A DNA stretch of 27,890 nt from JBMNHG01 sp045627705 (GTDB lineage: Bacteria; Verrucomicrobiota; Kiritimatiellia; RFP12; JBMNHG01), in the NCBI GenBank assembly GCA_045627705.1, contig JAZQOE010000051.1, forward strand, positions 1-27,890, written 5' to 3'. A program made the translations under genes and the position numbers. The notes under the pieces are model-generated. The model made no database searches. It was not told the origin of the DNA and saw only the letters and a list, made by a program, of their open reading frames with translations. Positions 20,669-27,890 of this stretch are shown here, one piece after another; position 1 is the stretch's first letter; each line of letters opens with the position of its first letter.

Positions 20669-21580
20669 TTATTTGAGGCACAGCATCACGACGCCAGCGA
20701 GAATGCAGAGGAGCGCGATGCCCTTGCGGCGCAGATTTGTTTCATGGAATAGCGCGCCGCCAAAGACAAAGGTGAATACCACGCTGGAGCGGCGGACGAC
20801 CGCCAGAATCGAAATTGGCGTGCCAGGGGCGGAAAGCGCGCGGAAGAATGTGTCGTCGGCCAGCACCAGCAAGATGCCGATCAAAGGAATCGACCAGCGC
20901 CATTCGAATCTTGTCTTCGCAAGATTGAACTCGCGGCGCACAATGCAGATTGCGCCGTAGATCACGGCTAGGCCGCCCATGTACCAGAGCAGCACAGTCT
21001 CCGATGGAAGCGAAAATTTCTGAAGGAGGCACTTGTCCATGATCGCCGATGCCGCGCCCGAAAATGCGCCGAGGAATGCAAGCGCCGTGAAACGGTTGCG
21101 AAAGACGGCGAGTCCTTCCGCTTTGCCAGCAAGCGAAAAAAGCCAGCAACCTACGAGCGTGAGCGCTATGCCCGCAAGCTGCAGCGGAGTCGGTCGCTCC
21201 TGGTAGATCAAAAGCGCGCCAAGGAATGTCCACAGGGGCGATGTCGATCTGATTGGCGCGACAGTCGAAATCGGCAGGACCTTCAGCGCGGTGTACGTGG
21301 ACGTCCACGACACGAGCAGTATAAGCGCCTTGCCGAGAATCGCCAGCGCCTGCGGCAACGGAATCGACAGCGCGGCGCCAAGTTCTCCCCGGATGGCGAG
21401 GAATGCGCACAGCAAGGCGGCGCCGCTCGTTGTCGAAATGAATAGAACGGGGAATACGCTGTTGTTCGTTACGCCGCGCTTCTTTGCGAGGTCGTAGCAC
21501 GAAAGGAGAAACGCCGATGCGAGCGTCAGGACCAGCCAAGACGCATCCTGCACATTGGGAAAGAGATTCATGGTCGGCAT
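20669..21580 (-). CDS. DMT-superfamily permease (EamA-type, ten membrane helices)
   Basis: This inner-membrane protein of about 303 residues is almost wholly hydrophobic. It has two homologous EamA-like halves of about five helices each. The end of the first half carries the typical PLWTFLGALLIYQERPTPLQLAGIALT, quoted here only in part as the marker LLIYQERPT, and the second half repeats it as GGALFHETNLRRKGIALL. Family members export amino acids, nucleotides or other metabolites; the substrate cannot be read from sequence. Two in-frame ATGs compete (21580 and 21571); GAGGG lies 3 bases before the first and 12 before the second, so the start is uncertain by three codons. The gene stands alone between a convergent transporter gene and the ACT-domain gene. 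Confidence 0.85.
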   Translation of the reverse strand: MPTMNLFPNVQDASWLVLTLASAFLLSCYDLAKKRGVTNNSVFPVLFISTTSGAALLCAFLAIRGELGAALSIPLPQALAILGKALILLVSWTSTYTALKVLPISTVAPIRSTSPLWTFLGALLIYQERPTPLQLAGIALTLVGCWLFSLAGKAEGLAVFRNRFTALAFLGAFSGAASAIMDKCLLQKFSLPSETVLLWYMGGLAVIYGAICIVRREFNLAKTRFEWRWSIPLIGILLVLADDTFFRALSAPGTPISILAVVRRSSVVFTFVFGGALFHETNLRRKGIALLCILAGVVMLCLK

Positions 21581-21596
21581 CTGCCCTCGGCAAGGT

Positions 21597-21623
21597 GCGC
21601 CGTTCAAAAAAAACGGCGCGCCG
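21597..21623 (-). terminator. terminator after the ACT-domain gene, CGGCGCGCCG/T-run type
   Basis: On the minus strand the palindrome CGGCGCGCCG (21623-21614) is followed by eight T. Then the reverse complement GCGCCGTT/AACGGCGC allows an alternative 8-bp stem across the run (21597-21604 with 21612-21619). The element begins just after the TGA of the ACT gene. Confidence 0.6.
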
Positions 21624-21628
21624 CAAAA

Positions 21629-22057
21629 TCAGCCGAAGAGTTCCGAGGGGTCGATCAGGCTGCGGCCGGCGGCGGAGATCGCGGCGACCGCCTTGTCGGG
21701 ATCGTCGAAGCGGAAAACCATCACCGCGTCCTTCGCACTGCGTCCGGCAAAGGCGTACATGTACTCGATGTTCACGCCCGCGGCGGTGAAGAGGTCGAGC
21801 ATTTCAACGAGTCCGCCGGGACGGTCTGGCACTTTGACGGCGACAACCTGGCGGACATTCACGAGGAAACCCGCCTTTCCCAGCACTTCCTTCGCGCGTT
21901 CCCAGTCGCGGACGATGAGCCGCACGAGCCCGAACTGCTGGGTGTCGGCCAGCGAAAGGGTCGTGATGCTCACATCGGCATCGGCGAGCGCGCGGCAAAT
22001 CGCGTTCAAGTGTCCGGGCTTGTTCTCGAGGAAAATCGAAAGCTGCGGAATCTTCAT
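21629..22057 (-). CDS. tandem ACT-domain protein
   Basis: The 142-residue protein consists of two ACT domains (about 1-67 and 70-142). The first begins MKIPQLSIFLENKPGHL and the second VKVPDRPGGLVEMLDLF; the Pro/Gly-rich turn of each is where ACT domains bind amino acids. No catalytic domain is attached. It lies 21 bases after a phenylacetate-CoA ligase-family gene on the same strand, a pairing seen in many anaerobes, often with indolepyruvate ferredoxin oxidoreductase genes (not in this window). It may sense an aromatic or branched-chain amino acid and regulate the ligase or related pathway; that role is inferred. Confidence 0.88.
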   Translation of the reverse strand: MKIPQLSIFLENKPGHLNAICRALADADVSITTLSLADTQQFGLVRLIVRDWERAKEVLGKAGFLVNVRQVVAVKVPDRPGGLVEMLDLFTAAGVNIEYMYAFAGRSAKDAVMVFRFDDPDKAVAAISAAGRSLIDPSELFG

Positions 22058-22078
22058 TGCGTTACCCTTTCGCCTGCA

Positions 22079-23419
22079 TCAGGACTTCGGACGGAGATCG
22101 GTCACGCGGCGCGCCTTGCCCTCGCTGCGCGGGAGCGTATTCGGAGGCACGAGGCTCACCGCCATGCGGAGTCCGGTAATGCGCTCGATCGAAACGGCGA
22201 TCTTCTTGCGGAGAGCCTCGATGGACTTGATGTCGTCGCCAATCTGGTCGGCGGTGATTTCGACCTGGACTTCGACCTGGTCGAGGTCGCGGACGCGCGA
22301 CACCGTGATGTGGTAGTTCGGCGAGGCGGCCTGGACATTCAGCAGCGCGGCCTCGATCTGCGTCGGGAAGAAGTTCACGCCGCGGATGATGAGCATGTCG
22401 TCGGAACGCGCGGTGATGCGCTCGAGGCGGCGCAGGGTGCGTCCACAGGCGCAGCGCTCGGCGACGAGTCGCGACAGGTCGCGCGTGCGGTAGCGGATCA
22501 TCGGCATGGCTTCCTTGCTGAGGGTGGTGAGCACCAGCTCGCCGGTCTCTCCATCGGGAAGCACCTCCCCCGTGTCGGGGTCGATGATTTCCGGAAGGAA
22601 GTGGTCCTCGAAGATGTGCAGGCCGCAGTGGTGCGAGCATTCGACGGCGACGCCCGGACCGATGATTTCGGAAAGGCCGTAGATGTCGAAAGCCTCGATG
22701 CCGGCGCCCTTCTCGATGCGCTCGCGCATTTCGTTCGTCCATGGCTCGGCACCGAAGATGCCAGTGCGGAGCGGCAGATCGCGCAAGTCGATGCCGCGCT
22801 TCTGCCCCTCTTCGATGATGTGGAGGAAGTAGCTTGGGGTGCAGACGATCCCGGTAACTCCAAAATCCTTCATGAGCATCAGCTGGCGGTCCGTATTGCC
22901 GCCGGAAATCGGGATCACTGTCGCACCGAGCGCCTCGATGCCGCCGTGGAGTCCGAGACCGCCGGTGAAAAGCCCGTAACCGAAAGAGTTCTGCACGATG
23001 TCGTTTGAGCGAAGCCCCGCCGCGGTAAGCGCGCGGACGAGAACGCTCTGCCATACATCGAGGTCATGCTGGGTGTAGGCCACGACAATCGGCTTGCCAG
23101 TCGTGCCGCTCGACGCATGGAGGCGGACGATCTCCGAAAGCGGGCTGGCGAACAAGCCAAAGGGGTAGGTCTCGCGAAGGTCGGCCTTGACGGTAAACGG
23201 GAGTTTGCCGAGATCCTCGAGCGACTGTATGGAATCCGGGGTGAGGCCGCGTTCTTCCATGCGGCTGCGGAACAACGCGACTCGCTCGTACGCGCGCGAG
23301 ACGGTAATCTTGAGACGATGCAGCTGCATCGCGCGCAATTGCTCGCGCGGCAGGTAGTCCGGCGCACTGGCCGGATGGATTGGATTGTTCGCGTCGTTCC
23401 AGAACTCGAACTTGGACAT
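22079..23419 (-). CDS. paaK: phenylacetate-CoA ligase family protein
   Basis: An adenylate-forming ligase of 446 residues that activates an aryl-acetate with ATP and CoA in the cytoplasm. It shows the PaaK-type P-loop HASSGTTGKPIV, the aromatic-acid region GLSEIIGPGVA, the YRTRDLSRL hinge segment and a Cys-x-Cys-Gly bend (RCACGRTL). The C-terminal lid domain carries a final Lys in RSEGKARRV. The start is set at the ATG at 23419, where AAGGT lies 5 bases upstream and which gives the normal length; the frame remains open for 55 more codons but that part looks non-coding. In anaerobes this enzyme commonly works with indolepyruvate oxidoreductase in aromatic amino acid breakdown or synthesis from aryl acids. 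Confidence 0.93.
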   Translation of the reverse strand: MSKFEFWNDANNPIHPASAPDYLPREQLRAMQLHRLKITVSRAYERVALFRSRMEERGLTPDSIQSLEDLGKLPFTVKADLRETYPFGLFASPLSEIVRLHASSGTTGKPIVVAYTQHDLDVWQSVLVRALTAAGLRSNDIVQNSFGYGLFTGGLGLHGGIEALGATVIPISGGNTDRQLMLMKDFGVTGIVCTPSYFLHIIEEGQKRGIDLRDLPLRTGIFGAEPWTNEMRERIEKGAGIEAFDIYGLSEIIGPGVAVECSHHCGLHIFEDHFLPEIIDPDTGEVLPDGETGELVLTTLSKEAMPMIRYRTRDLSRLVAERCACGRTLRRLERITARSDDMLIIRGVNFFPTQIEAALLNVQAASPNYHITVSRVRDLDQVEVQVEITADQIGDDIKSIEALRKKIAVSIERITGLRMAVSLVPPNTLPRSEGKARRVTDLRPKS

Positions 23420-23560
23420 GTTTACCTTTCCGGGCGATCCATGCGCACAGCGCTTCCACGCCAACGCAACCCGCCCTTGGGAAAGGAGGTATTTTATCCA
23501 CACCAAAATGGGAAATCCACTGCTAATGTGGAGGTACGATGACACCGGTGTAACGCGAGT

Positions 23561-23572
23561 CATCAATTGATG
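23561..23572. promoter_or_regulatory. 12-bp perfect palindrome upstream of rhaB, candidate operator
   Basis: CATCAATTGATG is an exact inverted repeat. It lies one base before the proposed -35 of the rhamnulokinase promoter, a normal place for an activator site. The regulator is unknown. Confidence 0.4.
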
Positions 23573-23573
23573 T

Positions 23574-23602
23574 TTGAATGGCAAGGATGCAATTGGTAAG
23601 AT
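23574..23602 (+). promoter_or_regulatory. candidate promoter of rhaB
   Basis: A -35 TTGAAT at 23574-23579, a 17-base spacer and a -10 TAAGAT at 23597-23602 (4 of 6 matches each). The start near 23609 gives a leader of about 29 bases with GGAG 10 bases before the ATG. Confidence 0.4.
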
Positions 23603-23637
23603 TCATGTTAACTTTTCACCAACGGAGTTTTCTTCAA

Positions 23638-25155
23638 ATGGCAGAGAAAAAGCTTTTCGCAGTCGATCTCGGCGCTTCCGGCGGCAAGTGCTTCGTCGGC
23701 TTCTTCGACAATGGCTCCTTCCGCATGGAGGAGATACACCGCTTCGCGCATGAGGGCGTGCCCTTCTTCCTTGCCGACCGCGAAGGCAAGGTCACAGAGC
23801 GCACCTATTGGGACGACACCGCGATCTACCAGCAGATCCTGCGTGGGCTTCAGGCCTACCGCCGCGAATATGGCGCTCACCTCGATGGCATCGGCATCGA
23901 CACTTGGGGCGCCGACGGCATGGTCATGAGCGTCGACGGCGAGCAGATCGGCAAGGTCCACTGCTACCGCGACCACCGTCTCGACCACATGATCGAGGAG
24001 GTCAAGGGACTCGTCGATCCCACCGAGATCTACCGCGTCACGGGCATCCACTTCCAGCCCTTCAACCTCAGCAACCAGCTCCGTTGGTTCTGCACCCGCC
24101 GCCCCGACCTGCTCAAGGTCGGCGCGAAGTTCCTTCCGATCTCCACGCTCTTCTACTTTTTCCTCGGCGGTTGCGAAAAGGTCGATTCGACCTTCGCCAG
24201 CATCACGCAGCTGATGGACGCCAAGAAGCATGTCTGGTCGAAGAAGATTCTCAGGAAGCTCGGCATTCCCGCGCGACTGATGCCCGAAATCGTCGAGCCT
24301 GGCACCACGATGGGCGCGATGCGTCCCGAACTCGCCGCGATGCTCGGTCTCAACGAGGCCCCGCTTTTCGCGGTTGGTTCGCACGACACCGCCAGCGCCT
24401 TCGCCGCGGCGCCCGTGAAGAATGTGCGCAAGGCCCTCATCATCAGCTCCGGCACATGGTCTCTGGTCGGCCGCCTCGTGAACAAGCCGATCACGAACGA
24501 CGCGGCGCTCGCCGCCAACGCAAGCAACGAGGGCGGAATCGGCAACACCCGCTTCCTCCGCAACTGCATGGGCACATGGATCGTCCAGGAACTTCTCCGC
24601 GTCTGGGAAATCGCCGATGGCAAGCGCATGGATTGGAAGGAGGTCGATGCGATCGCCCCCGCCGCCAAGCCATTCGCCGGCTTCATCGATCCCGACGACG
24701 CCCGCTTCTTCAATCCCGCGAACATGGAGGACGCGATACGCGGCTATCTCGCGGAGACGAACCAGCCCGCCCCGAAGGACCGCGGCGAAATCCTACGCAT
24801 CGTTTACGAGAGCCTCGCGCTCGCGTACCGTCGCGTCGATGAACTTCTCGCCGGGGCGATCGGCCGTCCGACCGATGTCTGTCACATTGTCGGCGGCGGT
24901 AGCAACAACGCGCTTCTGAACCAGTTCACGGCGAACGCCCTCGGCAAGAAGGTCCTCGCCGGCCCGAAGGAAGGCACCGCCGTCGGCAACCTCATGGTGC
25001 AGGCTGTCGCCGCAGGCATCATTCCTACGATCGCCGATGCGCAGCCCCTCATCCGCGCGGCCTTCCCGATCAAGGAGTTCAAGCCGCAGGATGGCGAGGC
25101 GTGGAACGCCGCGTACGCGCGCTTCCAAGAGGTCACTTCCAGCGTCCGCAAATAA
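23638..25155 (+). CDS. rhaB: rhamnulokinase (FGGY carbohydrate kinase)
   Basis: Phosphorylates L-rhamnulose to rhamnulose-1-phosphate with ATP, the second step of L-rhamnose use. The 505-residue protein has the FGGY fold and the features of the rhamnulokinase branch: DLGASGGK near the N-terminus, GIDTWGADG, HCYRDHR, GSHDTASAFAA, ISSGTWSLVG, NEGGIGNTRFLRN, and HIVGGGSNNALLNQ with TAVGNLMVQ in the ATP-binding half. The start at 23638 is chosen because GGAG precedes it and the protein then begins at once with the first fold strand (MAEKKLFAVDLG). Rhamnose isomerase and aldolase are not in the window. It may also act on fuculose or a related deoxy sugar, but the motifs favour rhamnulose. Confidence 0.93.
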   Translation: MAEKKLFAVDLGASGGKCFVGFFDNGSFRMEEIHRFAHEGVPFFLADREGKVTERTYWDDTAIYQQILRGLQAYRREYGAHLDGIGIDTWGADGMVMSVDGEQIGKVHCYRDHRLDHMIEEVKGLVDPTEIYRVTGIHFQPFNLSNQLRWFCTRRPDLLKVGAKFLPISTLFYFFLGGCEKVDSTFASITQLMDAKKHVWSKKILRKLGIPARLMPEIVEPGTTMGAMRPELAAMLGLNEAPLFAVGSHDTASAFAAAPVKNVRKALIISSGTWSLVGRLVNKPITNDAALAANASNEGGIGNTRFLRNCMGTWIVQELLRVWEIADGKRMDWKEVDAIAPAAKPFAGFIDPDDARFFNPANMEDAIRGYLAETNQPAPKDRGEILRIVYESLALAYRRVDELLAGAIGRPTDVCHIVGGGSNNALLNQFTANALGKKVLAGPKEGTAVGNLMVQAVAAGIIPTIADAQPLIRAAFPIKEFKPQDGEAWNAAYARFQEVTSSVRK

Positions 25156-25173
25156 CGGCGCGCCGTTTTTCAA
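25153..25173 (+). terminator. terminator overlapping the end of rhaB, CGGCGCGCCG/T-run type
   Basis: AACGGCGCGCCGTT, a 14-bp perfect palindrome that includes the last bases of the TAA stop codon, is followed directly by TTT and C. As RNA it gives a 5-bp stem with a 4-base loop and a short U-run. Read-through into the next gene is possible. Confidence 0.55.
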
Positions 25174-25199
25174 AATCGCACATCATCAGGGAACCAAGG

Positions 25200-26216
25200 A
25201 TGAAAGTACTCGTTACAGGCGGAACAGGCTTTACCGGCAAGGCGCTCGTGCGCCGTCTTCTCGATCTCGGCCACCAGGTGGTCGTGATGGACTACAAGCC
25301 AGGCGTCGCAAAGGGAATCGATACCGCGGCTGAAATCCGCAAATGGGGCGCCGAGGTCGTGCTCGATCCGCAGGGCGTTACAAACCGCGAGTGTGTCGCC
25401 CGCTGCATGCGCGGCGTCGATTACGTCCAGCACATCGCCGCAGCCTTCCGCGAGATGGACGTGCCGGAAAGCTACTATGACGAGGTCAATATCGGCGGCA
25501 CGCGCATCTGCCTCGAGGAGGCGGTCAAGGCCGGCGTGAAGAAATTCGTTTACTGCTCGACCTGCGGCATCCACGGCAACGTGCTGAACCCGCCGACAGA
25601 CGAGGACCACAACATCGCGCCCGCCGACTACTATCAGATGTCGAAGTACAAGGCCGAGCCTGTCACGATGGAGTTCGTGAAGTCCGGCAAGCTGAAGGCC
25701 TCGATCGTGCGCCCCTCCGCCATCTACGGGCCGGGCGACCCCGAGCGCTTCAACATGATCTTCCGCCGCGTGGCCAAGGGCGTCTTCCCGATGATCGGCG
25801 ATGGCAAGACCCTCTACCACCCCGTTTACATCGACAATCTCGTCGATGTGTTCGTTCTCGCGATGGATCCGGCGAACGAAAAGAGCAACGGCCGCGCCTA
25901 CCTCGCCGCCGACGCCGAATATGTCACGATCAAGGATCTCGTCGAACGCACCGCGAAGGCCATGGGCGTGTCCGTGAAGTTCCGCCACTACCCGACATGG
26001 CCCGTGGTCGCCGCCGGCCATATCGTCCAGGCGATCTGCAAGCCGCTCCACATCGCGCCGCCGATCCACCCGCGCCGTGTCGATTGGTTCCGCCAGAACC
26101 GCGCCTTCGATATCACGCGCACCCGCACGGAACTCGGCTACGATCCCAAGGTCGGACTCGACGAAGGTCTCCGCCGTACCTTCGAATGGTACCGCGACAA
26201 CGGTTTCCTCAAGTAA
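25200..26216 (+). CDS. NAD-dependent epimerase/dehydratase (extended SDR family)
   Basis: The 338-residue protein has a Rossmann fold with the extended-SDR motif GGTGFTG (7-13). It has a catalytic Ser/Thr region CSTCGIHG and the active-site pair Tyr145/Lys149 (YQMSK). RPSAIYGPGD and HPVYIDNLVD are typical of nucleotide-sugar epimerases and 3-beta-HSD-like enzymes. AGGGA lies about 8 bases before the ATG. It follows rhaB by 44 bases and precedes a sialate esterase-family gene by 36, so it probably acts on a sugar or sugar nucleotide. The exact substrate cannot be read; a dehydrogenase role on a deoxy sugar is also possible. Confidence 0.88.
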   Translation: MKVLVTGGTGFTGKALVRRLLDLGHQVVVMDYKPGVAKGIDTAAEIRKWGAEVVLDPQGVTNRECVARCMRGVDYVQHIAAAFREMDVPESYYDEVNIGGTRICLEEAVKAGVKKFVYCSTCGIHGNVLNPPTDEDHNIAPADYYQMSKYKAEPVTMEFVKSGKLKASIVRPSAIYGPGDPERFNMIFRRVAKGVFPMIGDGKTLYHPVYIDNLVDVFVLAMDPANEKSNGRAYLAADAEYVTIKDLVERTAKAMGVSVKFRHYPTWPVVAAGHIVQAICKPLHIAPPIHPRRVDWFRQNRAFDITRTRTELGYDPKVGLDEGLRRTFEWYRDNGFLK

Positions 26217-26252
26217 ACCAACTCACATCAAACACCCAAAGGAGTTCGCACT

Positions 26253-27842
26253 ATGAAAAAGTGTCTTGCATTCGCAGCTCTCATGATCATGGGAGGAACG
26301 GCTTTCGCCGCTGTTCAGACTTCGCCGATGTTCTCCAGCAACATGGTCCTCCAGCGCGACCGCGATGTAAAGATCTGGGGCACCGCCGATGCAGGCGAGG
26401 CCGTGACGATCGATTTCGCCGACCAGTCGGTGAAGGCTGTCGCCGACGCCAATGGAAACTGGGAGGCGACTCTCGCCCCGATGGCCGCCTCGAAGGAAGA
26501 CCGCCCGATGGTTATCAAGGGCGCCGCCAATGAAATCACCCTCGAGAACGTGCTCGTGGGCGATGTCTGGCTGTGCTCCGGACAGTCGAACATGGAGATG
26601 AGCTTCGGCTGGGGCATCATCGATGGCGACAAGTTCCACCAGGAAGCCGTCGAGTCTTTCCCGATGATCCGCAACATGAAGATCCGCAAGGTCATCGCCG
26701 ACTACCCGCAGGCCATCGCGCCCGTCGAGCGCCAGTGGGCCAAGGCTTCCGACGTCTGGGGCGGCTGCACCGCAACCGGTTACTTCTTCGCCCGCAAGCT
26801 CGTCCAGGAGCTGGACATCCCGATCGGTCTCATAGACGACAGCTGGAGCGGATGCCGCATCGAGCCTTTCGTGTGTGTCGAAGGCATGAAGGCTTCCGCT
26901 GTTGACGGCATCGTACAGCGCGCCACCCAGATCGAAGCCGCCGATCCTTCAACTGAAGCTGGCAAGGGCAAGGCGCTCGAGACGCTCGCCGCGATCAACG
27001 ACTGGGTCGCGAAGACCACCCCGATCGTCGAAAATGGCGGCCGTCCCGTCAGCCCAATCCCCACATTCCCCTCGATCGGCCACGATTGGACCGCCCAGTA
27101 CAACGCCATGGTCGCCCCGCTCATCCGCTATGCGATCAAGGGCGCAATCTGGTACCAGGGCTGTTCCAACGGTGGCGAGGGCGATGAATACATCGACAAG
27201 ATGGAAGCACTCATCCAGGGCTGGCGCATGGTCTGGGGTTATGACTTCCCGTTCTATTACGTCCAGCTCGCGAGCTTCATGAACAACAACGACGATCCCG
27301 CCGGCGGCGACGGCTACGCCCGCATCCGCGATGCCCAGCGCAAGTCGCTCCGCATCCCGCAGACAGGCATGGCCGTCACGATCGATATCGGCAACGCCAG
27401 CGACATCCACCCGAAGGAGAAGTTCCATGTCGGCGAGCGTCTCGCCGCCTGGGCCCTCGCCAAGGACTATGCGAAGGATGTCGTCTTCACAGGTCCGCTC
27501 TTCAAGGATCTCGCGATCGACGGCTCGAAGGCCATCGTCAGCTTCGAGGACTTCTCCGTTGGCTCCGGCCTCATGGTCGGCTTCAAGAACAACCTCGACA
27601 ACGAGTCCACGGTCGAAGCCCCCGAAGGCACCGAACTTGCCGGTTTCGCCATTGCCGGCGAGGATAAGCAGTGGCATTGGGCCGACGCCGTTATCGTCGG
27701 CAACACAGTCGTCGTGACCTCCCCGGACGTCGAAGCGCCCGTGGCCGTCCGCTACGCCTTCCGCACGAACCCGCTCGGAAAGTGCAACCTCTACAATGCC
27801 GAAGGTCTCCCCGCTTCGCCCTTCCGCACTGACAACTGGTAA
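26253..27842 (+). CDS. secreted sialate O-acetylesterase-family protein (SGNH-type)
   Basis: The family removes acetyl groups from sialic acids or from plant polysaccharide sugars. The 529-residue protein has a clear signal peptide (MKKCLAFAALMIMGGTAFA, cut before AVQ), so it acts outside the cytoplasm. A beta-sandwich start (FSSNMVLQRD, typical of the family) leads to the nucleophile block GQSNMEM with Ser112. The His block is DIHPKEKFHVGERLA with Asp384 and His386. The usual WYQGESN block reads WYQGCSN, with Cys304 replacing the conserved Glu. AAAGGAG lies about 6-8 bases before the ATG. It is the last gene of the rhaB-epimerase-esterase run. Substrate is inferred from family only. Confidence 0.9.
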   Translation: MKKCLAFAALMIMGGTAFAAVQTSPMFSSNMVLQRDRDVKIWGTADAGEAVTIDFADQSVKAVADANGNWEATLAPMAASKEDRPMVIKGAANEITLENVLVGDVWLCSGQSNMEMSFGWGIIDGDKFHQEAVESFPMIRNMKIRKVIADYPQAIAPVERQWAKASDVWGGCTATGYFFARKLVQELDIPIGLIDDSWSGCRIEPFVCVEGMKASAVDGIVQRATQIEAADPSTEAGKGKALETLAAINDWVAKTTPIVENGGRPVSPIPTFPSIGHDWTAQYNAMVAPLIRYAIKGAIWYQGCSNGGEGDEYIDKMEALIQGWRMVWGYDFPFYYVQLASFMNNNDDPAGGDGYARIRDAQRKSLRIPQTGMAVTIDIGNASDIHPKEKFHVGERLAAWALAKDYAKDVVFTGPLFKDLAIDGSKAIVSFEDFSVGSGLMVGFKNNLDNESTVEAPEGTELAGFAIAGEDKQWHWADAVIVGNTVVVTSPDVEAPVAVRYAFRTNPLGKCNLYNAEGLPASPFRTDNW

Positions 27843-27849
27843 TCACAGT

Positions 27850-27890
27850 TGATAAAAAAAACGGCGCGCCGCGATTTTGAGCCCAAAATC
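27850..27890 (-). terminator. terminator-like element at the right edge, probably for a convergent gene beyond the window
   Basis: Read on the minus strand, a 7-bp stem GATTTTG/CAAAATC (27890-27873) is followed by CGCGGCGCGCCG and then a run of eight T. The order is hairpin then T-run, as for a gene transcribed leftward from outside the window. On the plus strand the A-run comes first, so it is less suited to the esterase gene. Confidence 0.5.

Noticed and set aside
22010..23008. 332-codon plus-strand frame opposite paaK
   Set aside because: Shadow of a clear phenylacetate-CoA ligase gene.
23420..23584. 55-residue N-terminal extension of the phenylacetate-CoA ligase
   Set aside because: It lies in the divergent promoter region, has no family match, and a good Shine-Dalgarno precedes the internal ATG at 23419.

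Overview
The window is about 28 kb of GC-rich bacterial chromosome, almost fully coding. No gene-free stretch reaches 300 bases. It looks like a PVC-group bacterium of the Verrucomicrobiota/Kiritimatiellota type, probably an anaerobic or microaerophilic host-associated or polysaccharide-degrading organism. The main reason is a five-gene pilus-like operon whose order and protein architectures match the Akkermansia Amuc_1098-Amuc_1102 cluster. Supporting signs are a rubrerythrin oxygen-defence operon under a PerR-like regulator and a rhamnose/acetyl-sugar gene set. The lineage is inferred; no rRNA is present to confirm it.

Layout from the left. Positions 1-63 (minus) hold the first 21 codons of a gene leaving the window, behind a good sigma70-type promoter. 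Positions 180-6194 (minus) form a tightly packed housekeeping operon transcribed coaE-rho-tig-clpP-clpX, with stop/start overlaps at three of four junctions. It combines CoA synthesis, transcription termination, nascent-chain folding and proteolysis. Its Rho carries a roughly 275-residue disordered N-terminal extension with 18-residue repeats and a Gln-rich tract. Positions 6305-13590 (minus) are the pilus-like operon, transcribed as an Amuc_1102-like secreted protein, a PilM-PilN fusion, an Amuc_1100-like (PilO-position) protein, an Amuc_1099-like (PilP-position) protein and a PilQ-type secretin. Together these encode the inner-membrane platform, periplasmic alignment proteins and outer-membrane pore of a type IV pilus-like machine; no motor ATPase or major pilin is in the window.

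Positions 13775-14863 (+) encode a uroporphyrinogen-decarboxylase-fold, cobamide-methyltransferase-like protein. A tRNA-Val(CAC) with its own promoter and terminator follows on the minus strand (14905-14981). Positions 15143-16732 (+) hold a PerR-like regulator, a reverse rubrerythrin and a classical rubrerythrin. Positions 16922-18804 (minus) encode a PhoR/PhoB-like two-component pair, divergent from a Na+/Pi cotransporter-family gene (18883-20571, +); a Pho-box-like direct repeat lies between them. Positions 20669-23419 (minus) encode a DMT-family permease, a double-ACT protein and a phenylacetate-CoA ligase-family enzyme, the last two a familiar pair. Positions 23638-27842 (+) encode rhamnulokinase, an NAD-dependent sugar epimerase/dehydratase and a secreted sialate O-acetylesterase-family protein, consistent with use of deoxy- and acetylated sugars.

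The window has no CRISPR array, complete insertion sequence, integrase or rRNA. The most distinctive content is the Amuc_1098-1102-like pilus operon and the disordered extension of Rho. Regulatory features of note are promoters that abut start codons and a recurring CGGCGCGCCG/T-run terminator element.
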